Notes under the pieces: model-generated
Told to the model about the DNA's origin: nothing
Seen by the model: the letters and a program-made list of their open reading frames with translations, nothing else
Database searches by the model: none
Part shown: positions 1-8,460 of the stretch, in pieces
Position numbering within the stretch: position 1 is the first letter of the stretch
Layout: each line of letters opens with the position of its first letter
DNA from: Poriferisodalis sp965237655
GTDB lineage: Bacteria; Actinomycetota; Acidimicrobiia; Acidimicrobiales; Poriferisodalaceae
DNA length: 64,000 nt
Assembly: GCF_965237655.1 (NCBI RefSeq)
Contig: NZ_CBDEGB010000001.1
Span: forward strand, 434,001-498,000
Direction of reading: 5' to 3'
Position numbers and translations under genes: made by a program

Positions 1-1232
1 CCGACGGCAGCTCCATCCCCTTCGACATCTCCGTCACCGCGTGCATCCCGTAGGTGTACGACCACGTCGTGCTGTTGCTGGAGCGTTTCGGCATCGATCT
101 CGTGGACACCGAGTTCAACTACAGCGTGAGATACCGCGGTGGCATCTACGCCCACGACTTCGACTCCGATATCAGGGATCAGCTGCAACCCGAGATAGCG
201 AAGTTCCAGCGCCTGCTGACGCGCCTGCATTCATTCGGTCGTCTGACCCGCGCGAGGTCGAAGTTCGCGAACGCGCTCAACCCGTTCAACTACATCAGCA
301 TGCGGACTGTGCTGAACATGGGCGGGTTTTCCGCCGACTTCAGGTACAAGATCCTCAAGCCGATGTTCGTCAACTTCCTGATGGCGACGAACGTGTTCGA
401 TATGCCGGCGGCGCTCTTCGCGCGGTATCTCGAGTTCTTCGACATCGAGACGGCAACGCCCATGCAGACCTGGGACCAGGGAACGCGGCGCATCTACGAG
501 AACCTGTCGGCTGATTTCGGCGACAAGATCTACCTGAATCGGCCGGTGCGCAAGGTGTACCGGCAGCCGTCCGGCGTCGAGGTCGAGGACGAGGCCGGTG
601 CCCGCGAGACCTTCGACGAGGTGATCTTCGCTTGCAATGCGAACCAGACGCTGATGATGCTGGACAAGCCCACGATGCTGGAGCGCTACCTGCTGTCATC
701 GATTCGCTACGAGAGCGAGCTCCACAACCATGTGGTGGTGCATTCAGACTCGGCAGTGCTGCCCGACGACGAGGTAGAAGTGCTGCGTACACGCAGCAAC
801 CACATCGTCCAGTACGGCGCCAGACCGGACAACTACGAGATCACCTACATCATGCATAACCAGCAGCCGTGGGCCCAAGAATCCGAGCGGCCCTGCTTGG
901 TGACGTACAACCCGATCACCCGCATCGATGACGAGCAGATCGTCAAGCGCTGGTGGTTCCAGCACATCGTGCACGACGTTCGCCATGTGGCACTGCTCGT
1001 CCCGCTGTTCCGCTTCATCCAGGGCAAGCGGCGGAGCTGGTATTGCGGTGCCCACACGCTGGTCAACCGTCAGGAGACCTGCTTCGTGACCGGGCTCGCC
1101 GCTGCAACTCAGATCGGTGCGGACTACCCGTTCGATGAGCCCACCGCACGGCAGGCGTTCAACTACTACGGCGGCATCATTCACGGCACCCGCTTCCGCA
1201 AGGCCAAGGCGAAGGCCGAGGCCGAGGCCTAA
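1..1232 (+). pseudogene. FAD-dependent amine oxidase-like protein, 3' part, interrupted by in-frame TAG
   Basis: The frame that codes from position 54 to 1232 (392 codons) is also open before position 51, where it reads DGSSIPFDISVTACIP, then TAG at 51-53, then VYDHVVLLLERFGIDLVDTEF. The text on both sides of the stop fits one continuous NAD(P)/FAD-binding amine-oxidase-type domain, so the stop looks like a nonsense mutation (or base-call error) rather than a gene boundary. The C-terminal section, with a KRRSWYCGAHTLV stretch and a GLAAATQIGADYPF end, resembles the FAD-binding C-terminus of COG2907-like oxidoreductases. The N-terminal dinucleotide-binding motif lies outside the window. A GTG at 54 could restart translation, but such a product would lack the flavin site. 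The substrate is unknown. Confidence 0.6.
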
Positions 1233-1310
1233 CGGGCCGAACACCTTCCCGCTGGCCGCGAATCCGGCCTGAATTGCTTGCGCGGAGCGTCTCCCAGATA
1301 TAGCGTGCGA

Positions 1311-1338
1311 TTGGTGATCGTCACGTCAACGGTATTTT
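1311..1338 (+). promoter_or_regulatory. Candidate promoter of the aryl-CoA ligase gene
   Basis: TTGGTG at 1311-1316 and TATTTT at 1333-1338 are separated by 16 nt. The ATG at 1349 follows only 10 nt after the -10-like box, so the transcript may be leaderless; no well-spaced Shine-Dalgarno sequence precedes the ATG. Confidence 0.35.
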
Positions 1339-1348
1339 GCGGTTGGAG

Positions 1349-2986
1349 ATGAGCACCGAGACCGCGCACGTCGACCGGTTCGTACTCAATGGCCTGCCGC
1401 CGGCTGAACAGTGGCCCGAGATCACCTTGTCCGAGCCGCTCTTCTTGTACCCGAGCCGACTGAATGCTGCAGCAGTCCTGCTCGACGGCGCGATCGCCCA
1501 GGGGTGGGGCCAACGGCCCTGCATGGGACTCGGCGACGACATGTGGACCTACGCTGACGTGTACCACTGCGCCAACCGGATCGCCGCAGTGCTCGTGGAG
1601 GACTACGAGATCGTGCCGGGGAATCGGGTCCTGCTTCGAGGGGCCAACGCTCCCTGGATGGTGGCTGCCTGGTTCGCCGTGCTGAAGGCCGGTGCCGTCG
1701 CGGTCACGACGATGCCGCTGCTGCGCGCCCAGGAGCTTGCGCAGGTGTGCGCTAAGTGCGATCCGTCGGTCGGCTTGTGCGCGCAGGGTCTGGAAGCAGA
1801 GCTGCAGGAGGTGACCGATGGCCCGATCGCCATCTGGGGGCCGGCAGGCGATCTGGCGGCGGCGGCTGCAACCAAGTCGGCGGAGTTCACTGCGATAGAC
1901 ACCGCGGCGACGGACCCCGCGCTGCTGGCGTGCACCTCGGGCACTACCGGCGTCCCCAAGGTGGCCGCGCATTTCCACCGGGACCTGTTGGTGATCGCAG
2001 ACGCATTCGCGCCGCTGCTGAAAGCACTACCCGACGATGTCTTCGTCGGCAGCCCGCCGCTCGCATTCACCTTCGGGCTGGGAGGAGAAGTCGTCTTCCC
2101 GATGCGAGTAGGAGCGTGCACCTGGTTCTGCGAGGAACCAGGCCCCGCAGCCTTGGCGAATCTGATCGCCGAGCGGCGAGCCACCGTGTGCTTCAGCTCC
2201 CCGACTGCGTACCGGGCGATGCTGGCGCTGGAGCCTCGCCCGGACCTGTCGTCTCTTCGGCGGGCCGTCTCGGCCGGCGAGTGGCTCCCGCGGGCGACGT
2301 TCGAACAGGTCCAAGCGGAGCTTGGCCTGCGGCTGATCGATGGAATCGGCTCGACCGAACTGCTGCACATCTTCATCTCGGCATCTGACGACGACATCCG
2401 GCCGGGTGCCACGGGCAAGCCGCTGCCCGGGTGGGAGGCAGCGATCTTCGACAAGGACTGCAATCCGGTGCCGCCAGGCGAGCCCGGGAGGCTTGCAGTC
2501 AAGGGACCGATCGGCTGCCGGTACCTCAATGACGCGCGCCAGTCCACCTATGTGCAGAACGGCTGGAATTTCACCGGCGACGTCTACACCTGCGATGCCG
2601 ACGGCTACTTCTGGTACCAAGCCCGCGCCGACGACATGATCGTCAGCTCGGGCTACAACATCGCCGCCCCAGAGGTGGAGGAAGCGTTGCTGAGCCACGG
2701 GGCTGTCGCGGAGGCAGGCGTGATCGGCACGCCCGACACGGAACGGGGCATGGTCGTGCACGCATTCGTCCATCTGTGCGACCCATCGGCAGCCACCGAG
2801 GCACTCGCGGGCGAACTGCAGGACCACACCAAGGCCACCATCGCCCCCTACAAGTACCCTCGCCGGATCACGTTCTGCGCTGAGCCACTGCCCAAGACGC
2901 CGACAGGAAAGCTCCAGCGGCGGGCGCTGGCCAAGCTGACAGAGCTGACAGAGCTGGCTGAGCTGGCTGAGCTGGCCGGCGCCTAG
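1349..2986 (+). CDS. 2-aminobenzoate/benzoate-type aryl-CoA ligase
   Basis: An AMP-forming acyl-CoA synthetase of 545 residues from the ATG at 1349 (an upstream TTG at 1337 is less likely). The adenylation P-loop reads LACTSGTTGVPKVAAHFHRD. The following GSPPLAFTFGLGG segment is characteristic of benzoate- and 2-aminobenzoate-CoA ligases. The C-terminal lid ends in LPKTPTGKLQRRAL, carrying the catalytic lysine. It would activate an aromatic acid to its CoA thioester in the cytosol. The 2-aminobenzoyl-CoA monooxygenase/reductase gene about 0.9 kb downstream on the opposite strand makes 2-aminobenzoate (anthranilate) the best guess. The C-terminus carries a run of L-T/A-E tripeptides (about 2935-2980) from 9-bp repeats. 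The paaX-type gene follows after 18 nt, probably in one transcript. Confidence 0.85.
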   Translation: MSTETAHVDRFVLNGLPPAEQWPEITLSEPLFLYPSRLNAAAVLLDGAIAQGWGQRPCMGLGDDMWTYADVYHCANRIAAVLVEDYEIVPGNRVLLRGANAPWMVAAWFAVLKAGAVAVTTMPLLRAQELAQVCAKCDPSVGLCAQGLEAELQEVTDGPIAIWGPAGDLAAAAATKSAEFTAIDTAATDPALLACTSGTTGVPKVAAHFHRDLLVIADAFAPLLKALPDDVFVGSPPLAFTFGLGGEVVFPMRVGACTWFCEEPGPAALANLIAERRATVCFSSPTAYRAMLALEPRPDLSSLRRAVSAGEWLPRATFEQVQAELGLRLIDGIGSTELLHIFISASDDDIRPGATGKPLPGWEAAIFDKDCNPVPPGEPGRLAVKGPIGCRYLNDARQSTYVQNGWNFTGDVYTCDADGYFWYQARADDMIVSSGYNIAAPEVEEALLSHGAVAEAGVIGTPDTERGMVVHAFVHLCDPSAATEALAGELQDHTKATIAPYKYPRRITFCAEPLPKTPTGKLQRRALAKLTELTELAELAELAGA

Positions 2987-3004
2987 CGTCCAGATTCGAC
3001 GACG

Positions 3005-3817
3005 ATGTCACCCCGAGACCGGATCCTCGACACCTACGGGCTGTTCGCTCGGGAGTACGGGGGCCCGATAGCGGTCGGCGGGCTCATCGCGTTGATGCGT
3101 GAGCTCGGGATCGACGCGCAGGCCGTGCGGTCCGCCGCGTCTCGCATGAAGCGTTCAGGCCTGCTGGTGCCTGAGCGAGTGGATGGCAAGGCCGGCTACG
3201 CGTTGAGCGCCGACGGGCGCGAGATCCTCGAAGCAGGCGATCTGCGCATCTTCGGCAGCGGAGCCAGACGTAACGACGCCTCGTGGCTGCTGGTGCTGTT
3301 CTCGATTCCTGAGTCCGAACGCCGCAAGCGGTACCTGATCCGGTCGAGGCTCGCCCGTCTCGGGTTCGCACCGGGCCCCGCTGCGTCGTGGATCGCCCCA
3401 GCTTCGCTGCTGGAAGAGGCCCGCACGATGCTCAAGCGGAGCGAGCTGGATGGCTACGTGTCGTTCTTCGAAGGCGAATTCCGAGCCGACGCGAACAGCG
3501 AGCACATTGCGGCATCGGCGTGGGATCTCGACCTCATCAACAAGCTGTACGGGGAGTATCTGACCGCTCAGCGACCCATCTCGGAGTCGTGGGTCGCATC
3601 ACCTGGGGGGGACCGCGACGCGTTCGTGGCTCACATGAACAACATCAGCGCCTGGCGGCCGCTGCCGTACGCCGACCCCGGGCTGCCTCGCTCGGTCACA
3701 TCCCCGGACTGGCTCGCGGAACAAGCGCGTGAGGTGTTCATGCGACTCCATCGGCAGCTTCGGCCCGGCGCGCACCGCTTCTACCTGGAAACGCTCGACG
3801 CAGCTGCACGCCGCTAG
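3005..3817 (+). CDS. PaaX-family transcriptional repressor
   Basis: The 270-residue length fits PaaX (about 300 residues). The N-terminal winged-helix region includes GGLIALMRELGIDAQAVRSA and SRMKRSGLLVPER, followed by the long PaaX central and C-terminal domains (FSIPESERRKRYLIRSRL). In Escherichia coli PaaX represses phenylacetate degradation and is released by an aryl-CoA. Here the gene lies 18 nt after an aryl-CoA ligase gene and faces the monooxygenase/reductase gene. The likely role is therefore local control of the anthranilate-type pathway by an aryl-CoA effector; the effector is an inference. A short direct repeat, three copies of an 8-nt CCCGTCAG-like unit, lies just past the stop at about 3834-3854. 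Confidence 0.85.
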   Translation: MSPRDRILDTYGLFAREYGGPIAVGGLIALMRELGIDAQAVRSAASRMKRSGLLVPERVDGKAGYALSADGREILEAGDLRIFGSGARRNDASWLLVLFSIPESERRKRYLIRSRLARLGFAPGPAASWIAPASLLEEARTMLKRSELDGYVSFFEGEFRADANSEHIAASAWDLDLINKLYGEYLTAQRPISESWVASPGGDRDAFVAHMNNISAWRPLPYADPGLPRSVTSPDWLAEQAREVFMRLHRQLRPGAHRFYLETLDAAARR

Positions 3818-3894
3818 CCCGCGGCCCGAGCGGCCCGTCAGCCCGTCAGCCCGTCTCGAATAGGGACTGGGAACAAGAGCGGGAAACATCGCCG

Positions 3895-6234
3895 TCAGCG
3901 CAGGTCGCGGTCGATGAGTGCGTCTGGCACCTGTTCTCGGCGGCGGCTCGTGCGGCCGGGCCAGTACTGGATGGGCCACGGCTGCTCGCTGCGCCCGAGA
4001 TCGATCGCGGCGTTGAGGGTCCAGTAGGGGTCGACGAGATGCCCGCGGGCGATGAGGCAGATGTCGGCCCTGCCGGCCATGAGCACGGTGTTGACGTCAT
4101 CGATGCTGGAGATGGCACCCACTGCCATCGTCGGGATGCCGACCGCGTTGCGGATCGCCTCGGCAAACGGCGTCTGATACAGGCGCCCATACGCCGGCTC
4201 GCCGTCGGGATCAACCTGACCGGTCGAGACGTCGATGATGTCCACGCCGCAGTCCTTTGCCATGTGACTCAGCTCGATGGCCTCGGAGCGGCTGAACCCG
4301 CCCTCCACCCAGTCGGTGGCCGAGATCCGCACCGACAGCGGCTTGCTGTGGGGCCAGGCCTCCCGCACCGCTTCGATGACACGCAGCGGGAACCGCGCCC
4401 GATTTTCGAGCGTGCCGCCGTGATCGTCGCCGCGCCGGTTCGTCGCTGGCGACAGGAACGACGACAGGAGATAGCCGTGCGCAGCATGGACTTCCACCAA
4501 GTCGAAGTCGGCGTCGGCCGCTCGATGGGTTGTCGCCACGAAGTCGTCGAGTACGGCGTCCATCTGCTCATACGACATCTCCGCTGGCATCTGGCTGCCG
4601 CCGCGGTACCGCAGCGGAGAGGCTGACACCAGCGGCCAGTTGCCGGAATCGAGCGGTACGTCTTCGCCCTCCCACGGCACCTTTGTTGAACCCTTGCGGC
4701 CGGCGTGGCCGATCTGCATGCCGATCTTGGCTTCGGTGAAGGTGTGTACGAACCTGGTTATCCCGGCCCAGGCCTCGGCCTGGGGGGTGTTCCAGATCCC
4801 GGTGCATCCAGGCGTGATGCGGGCCTCTGGCGACGTGCAGGTCATCTCGGTCATCACCAGAGCGGCGCCTCCGACAGCGCGGCTGCCCAGGTGCACCTTG
4901 TGCCAGTCGTTCGGCATGCCATCGACAGCGCTGTATTGCGCCATCGGCGACACGCCGATGCGGTTTCCGAAAGTCACGTCACGCAGCGCGAACGGGTAGA
5001 AGATCGGCGGTGTGTCCGGCGTCGACGGCTGGGCGGAGCGCGGCTGCTGGGATGCGAACCAACGCAAGGTCTCGTCGAGGTAGCCGGCGTCTCGCTCACG
5101 CAGGTTGTCGTAAGTGACCCGCTGCGACCTCGTGAACAGCGAGAACGCAAACTGCTCGAAGGGACGCTGGCGGTGGTGGTCGACGTGTGCGAACCAGTCC
5201 TCGCTGGTCGCCGCGGCCCGCTGCAAGCTTTCGATCTGGGGCCGTCGCTCCGCCTCGAAGTTCTTGAGCGCTGTGGACACATCGCCGGCTGCGGCCATGG
5301 CGTCGGCGAGTGCGATGGCGTCTTCCAGCGCCATCTTGGTGCCGCTGCCGACCGAATAGTGAGCCGTGTGGGCGGCGTCGCCCAGCAGCACGACGTTGTT
5401 CACCACCCACGACTCGCACGAGATTCGGGGGAAGCTGATCCATCTCGAGTTGTTGCCGATGAGCGGGCGTCCGCCGAGGTGGCGGGCGAAGAGCCGGCTG
5501 CACCACCCCAGGGCATGTTGGTCAGATTCGCCAGGGGCCAACCCGGCGTCGTGGCCGCTGAGCTGTGCCCGGTTCCAGGTTGCTTCGGCCATCTCGACGA
5601 TGAACGTCGAACGCCTGTCGTTGTAGGGATAGATGTGCGCCTGTACGGCGCCGTTGCCAGTGTCTTCGCTGTGTCCAGTGTCTTCGCTGTGTCCAGTGTC
5701 TTCGAAGATGAAGGTGAAGCGGTCGAAGGGCGCGTCGGTTGCTGTCCAGATGTACTTCGCCGATCCGTAGCTGATCGTGGGCCGCAGCTGGGTCGCGTAG
5801 CGGGCGCGGATGCCGCTGTTGACGCCATCGCCGGCAACCACGAGGTCGACGTCGTCTCCTAAGGCGTCGACGTCAGCCTCGGTTTCAAACTCGACGGACA
5901 CGCCGAGCTCGGTCGCCCGGCAGGTCAGGATCTCGAGCAGGCGCACCCGAGAAATCGCGGCGAAGCCGTGGCCGTCGGAGGAGATGGTCCGGCCGCAGTA
6001 GCGGACATCCATCGCACCCCAATGACGGAACTCCGATTCGATTGCTGCAATGGCATCTGGGTCGGACTCGGCAATGTTGGCCAAGGTCTCGTCGGAGAAC
6101 ACCACGCCGAACCCGAACGTGTCGCCACGGCGGTTGCGCTCGTACACGGTGATGTCATGGTTCGGATCCTGCTGCTTCATCAGGATGCTGAAGAACAGGC
6201 TGGCCGGGCCTCCGCCGATGCACGCGATCTTCAT
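3895..6234 (-). CDS. 2-aminobenzoyl-CoA monooxygenase/reductase (flavin monooxygenase-OYE fusion)
   Basis: 779 residues in two domains. Residues 1 to about 395 form a PHBH-type flavoprotein monooxygenase, with the FAD Rossmann motif IACIGGGPASLFF at the N-terminus, AGDGVNSGIR in the middle and LLGDAAHTAHYSVGSGT. Residues from about 408 to the end form an Old Yellow Enzyme domain (PFALRDVTFGNRIGVSPMAQ, then VHAAHGYLLSSFLSPATNRR). The order and total length match Azoarcus evansii 2-aminobenzoyl-CoA monooxygenase/reductase, which hydroxylates and then reduces the aromatic CoA ester to a non-aromatic cyclohexene product. Salicylyl-CoA 5-hydroxylase-like function is the alternative. The monooxygenase half carries an in-frame EDTGHS hexapeptide repeat (DNA 5657-5704). 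The gene is transcribed away from the SDR-Rid operon. Confidence 0.88.
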   Translation of the reverse strand: MKIACIGGGPASLFFSILMKQQDPNHDITVYERNRRGDTFGFGVVFSDETLANIAESDPDAIAAIESEFRHWGAMDVRYCGRTISSDGHGFAAISRVRLLEILTCRATELGVSVEFETEADVDALGDDVDLVVAGDGVNSGIRARYATQLRPTISYGSAKYIWTATDAPFDRFTFIFEDTGHSEDTGHSEDTGNGAVQAHIYPYNDRRSTFIVEMAEATWNRAQLSGHDAGLAPGESDQHALGWCSRLFARHLGGRPLIGNNSRWISFPRISCESWVVNNVVLLGDAAHTAHYSVGSGTKMALEDAIALADAMAAAGDVSTALKNFEAERRPQIESLQRAAATSEDWFAHVDHHRQRPFEQFAFSLFTRSQRVTYDNLRERDAGYLDETLRWFASQQPRSAQPSTPDTPPIFYPFALRDVTFGNRIGVSPMAQYSAVDGMPNDWHKVHLGSRAVGGAALVMTEMTCTSPEARITPGCTGIWNTPQAEAWAGITRFVHTFTEAKIGMQIGHAGRKGSTKVPWEGEDVPLDSGNWPLVSASPLRYRGGSQMPAEMSYEQMDAVLDDFVATTHRAADADFDLVEVHAAHGYLLSSFLSPATNRRGDDHGGTLENRARFPLRVIEAVREAWPHSKPLSVRISATDWVEGGFSRSEAIELSHMAKDCGVDIIDVSTGQVDPDGEPAYGRLYQTPFAEAIRNAVGIPTMAVGAISSIDDVNTVLMAGRADICLIARGHLVDPYWTLNAAIDLGRSEQPWPIQYWPGRTSRRREQVPDALIDRDLR

Positions 6235-6464
6235 CGGGGTGTCCGCTCCCGGTTCGCCGACATTCGTCGGATCGGTTCAAGCGAGGTCACAGTTGCCACA
6301 TCAACTGCTTTCGAGCACAACATCAGCGCATACGAATTCGAGGCATTTGGGCAATTGCCGGAATTTTGCGATAGTCAAAAGAGTAGTATAGTTCTGACGA
6401 TGCTCGACATCGCCGCCAACCGCCGGGGCGAGCCTGGTCGACTGAATCGCAGCGGGGCCACGGC
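6235..6464. promoter_or_regulatory. Divergent intergenic region between monooxygenase and SDR operons
   Basis: This 230-bp spacer separates two divergently read parts of the aromatic-acid locus and is visibly more AT-rich than its surroundings between about 6300 and 6400. On the plus strand TATAGT at 6387-6392 is preceded after 16 nt by TTTGCG at 6365-6370, a possible promoter for the SDR operon. It is the natural place for PaaX-family binding, but I see no perfect dyad and the operator is not assigned. Confidence 0.4.
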
Positions 6465-7175
6465 ATGAGTACGGCCGTGGTCACTGGCGGCACACGCGGC
6501 ATCGGTCGAGCCGTCGGCCTGCGGCTCGCCGCTGCTGGCCACGATGTCACCGCGCTGGCGACGTCGGAGGCCGCGGAGCCGCTGCCGGGTATCGCGGCCC
6601 GCATCTGCGACGTGACCGATGAAGAGCAGGTCGCCTCGACGTTCTCAGACATCGGCCCAGTCGACATCCTCGTCAACAACGCCGGCATCTCGTCGTCGAA
6701 TCGGCTGGGGCGCACCACGCTCGCACAGTGGAACCACAGCCTGGCTGTCAACGCGACCGGGGCGTTCCTGTGCACCCGAGCGATCATCGACGGGATGCTG
6801 GAGCGCGGCACAGGCCGGATCGTGACCGTTGCGTCGATCGCCGGCGTCGAGGGCGACAAGTACATCGCCGCCTACGCAGCGTCCAAGCACGCCGTCATGG
6901 GCCTGATGCGGGTTGTTGCGGCTGAGGCTGCGGGAACCGGTGTCACGGCCAACACGGTGTGCCCGACGTTCGTCCGCACCGAGATGACCATTGCCACCAT
7001 CGCGAACATCGCGGAAAAGACCGGCAAGAACCTCGCGGATGCTGAGGCGGCACTTGCCAAGGCCACACCCCATGGACGGATCATCGAAATTGCCGAGGTG
7101 GTCGACGCAGTGATGGCGCTTGTGGAGTCAGACCGCAACGGTCAAGAGATCGTGCTCGACGGAGCGCCGACATGA
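6465..7175 (+). CDS. Short-chain dehydrogenase/reductase (3-hydroxyacyl-CoA dehydrogenase-like)
   Basis: 236 residues with the classical SDR signature: TGGTRGIG cofactor loop at residues 7-14, NNAG in the first third, a catalytic serine in VASIAG and the YAASK catalytic pair. This form usually uses NAD(P)H. The stop overlaps the start of the enoyl-CoA hydratase gene by 4 nt, so the two are translationally coupled. In this locus the probable job is oxidation of a 3-hydroxyacyl-CoA during breakdown of the ring after the monooxygenase/reductase step; the exact substrate is inferred from context only. Confidence 0.85.
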   Translation: MSTAVVTGGTRGIGRAVGLRLAAAGHDVTALATSEAAEPLPGIAARICDVTDEEQVASTFSDIGPVDILVNNAGISSSNRLGRTTLAQWNHSLAVNATGAFLCTRAIIDGMLERGTGRIVTVASIAGVEGDKYIAAYAASKHAVMGLMRVVAAEAAGTGVTANTVCPTFVRTEMTIATIANIAEKTGKNLADAEAALAKATPHGRIIEIAEVVDAVMALVESDRNGQEIVLDGAPT

Positions 7176-7996
7176 CGTTCCGCGCATCTGCTGGGTTCAC
7201 CGACGACTGGGAGCACTTCGACGTCTCTGTGGATGATCGGGTCGCCACGATCACGCTCCAGCGCCCGGAAACGCTCAACTCGCTCACCTTCGATGTGTAC
7301 GCCGACCTGCGCGATCTGTTCCGTGAGGCGCCGCTGCGCGGCGACATCGACGCCATCGTCATCACCGGTCAGGGACGGGGCTTCTGCTCTGGCGGCGACG
7401 TCGACGAGATCATCGGCGAATTGGTGAGGTTCGATCCCGCCCGCCTGCTCGAGTTCACTCACATGACCGGTGCAGTCGTTCAGAACATGCGCGAGTGCCC
7501 GATCCCGATCATTGCGGCCGTCAACGGCACTGCCGCCGGGGCCGGCGCGGTGATCGCGCTGGCGTCGGACTTCCGCATCTGTGTGCGGGGGACCACGTTC
7601 CGCTTCCTGTTCACCAAGGTCGGCCTCTCCGGAGGCGACATGGGCTCGGCCTACCTGCTGCCCCGGCTGGTCGGCCACGGCCGCGCCACCGAGATCCTCA
7701 TGTTCGGCGATCCTGTCTCTGCTGCCGATGCAGTCGAAATCGGGCTTGCGAACCGGGTGGTCGATCCCGACGACCTGCTCGAGGAGTGCACGGCGCTCGC
7801 CCGGCGGCTCGCAGACGGGCCTCGGCTCGCGTACCGGGCCACGAAGCTGCTGATCAGCCGCGAGGCCGACATGAGCCTCGCTGCAGCGATCGAGTTCGAA
7901 GCCATGACCCAGGCGCTGCTGATGCGCACCGAGGATCATGCCGAGTTCCACCGTGCGTTCGGGGCCTCGGAAACGCCGAACTGGAAGGGACGATGA
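7172..7996 (+). CDS. Enoyl-CoA hydratase/isomerase family protein
   Basis: 274 residues of crotonase fold. ITGQGRGFCSGGDVDE carries the first oxyanion-hole segment, and NGTAAGAGAVIALASDFRI followed by FLFTKVGLSGGDMGSAYLLPRLVG carries the second segment and the region of the acid/base glutamate. At the usual Glu position this protein shows GDMGSAY, so the catalytic residue should be checked against hydratase, isomerase and hydrolase subgroups. It sits between the SDR and Rid genes with overlaps of 4 nt and a 1-nt gap. It would hydrate or isomerise a CoA ester of the opened or reduced ring. Confidence 0.85.
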   Translation: MTFRASAGFTDDWEHFDVSVDDRVATITLQRPETLNSLTFDVYADLRDLFREAPLRGDIDAIVITGQGRGFCSGGDVDEIIGELVRFDPARLLEFTHMTGAVVQNMRECPIPIIAAVNGTAAGAGAVIALASDFRICVRGTTFRFLFTKVGLSGGDMGSAYLLPRLVGHGRATEILMFGDPVSAADAVEIGLANRVVDPDDLLEECTALARRLADGPRLAYRATKLLISREADMSLAAAIEFEAMTQALLMRTEDHAEFHRAFGASETPNWKGR

Positions 7997-7997
7997 C

Positions 7998-8405
7998 ATG
8001 ACCACAACGCACCGGCTGATCAGTCCGGATTCCATGGCGCCGGCCCCCGGCTTCGCTCACGCCGTCGTCCCCGCGGACGGGCGAACCGTGTACATCGCCG
8101 GGCAGATTTCTTCTGACCCGACCGGAGCCGTCGTCGGGGACACATTCGCCGAGCAGTACGACGTGGCGCTGGGCAACGTCGTCGAGGCGCTGGCACACGC
8201 CGGTGGCGAACCCCACCACATCGTGTCGCTCGTCGTGTATGCAACCGACGTGCAGGCGTACCGCGACGACCGCCGCGGCGTGGGCGGCGCCCATCGCAAG
8301 CATCTGGACCGCCACTTCCCGGCCATGGCAGTGCTCGGCACCACCGCCCTGTTCGAGCCCGACGCCCTGGTCGAGATCATCGCTACAGCGGTCATTCCCA
8401 GCTGA
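7998..8405 (+). CDS. Rid (YjgF/YER057c/UK114) family protein
   Basis: 135 residues from the ATG at 7998, chosen because it lies 1 nt after the hydratase stop and behind GGAAGGGACG; a longer frame from 7938 lies inside the hydratase gene. The Rid core is clear (YIAGQISSDPTG near the N-terminus, ALGNVVEALAHAGG, then FPAMAVLGTTALFEPDALVEI). Archetypal RidA hydrolyses enamine/imine intermediates and needs an arginine near the C-terminus. Here the corresponding stretch reads VEIIATAVIPS with no arginine, which points to another Rid subgroup. Next to an enzyme that should make a 2-amino-cyclohexenyl-CoA (an enamine), a role in deamination is attractive but unproven. Confidence 0.8.
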   Translation: MTTTHRLISPDSMAPAPGFAHAVVPADGRTVYIAGQISSDPTGAVVGDTFAEQYDVALGNVVEALAHAGGEPHHIVSLVVYATDVQAYRDDRRGVGGAHRKHLDRHFPAMAVLGTTALFEPDALVEIIATAVIPS

Positions 8406-8448
8406 GCGAGACACGAGCCGTGCCGCGGACCGCTGAGGTGACGACATC

Positions 8449-8454
8449 TAGGGT
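8449..8454 (+). promoter_or_regulatory. TAGGGT -10-like box before the oxoprolinase/hydantoinase gene
   Basis: TAGGGT ends 6 nt before the ATG at 8461 and no ribosome binding site is present, which fits a leaderless start. Confidence 0.5.
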
Positions 8455-8460
8455 CAACAG

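Noticed and set aside
51..53. TAG read as pyrrolysine or other recoding
   Set aside because: No recoding signal or pyrrolysine-type family is involved; a nonsense change or error is simpler.
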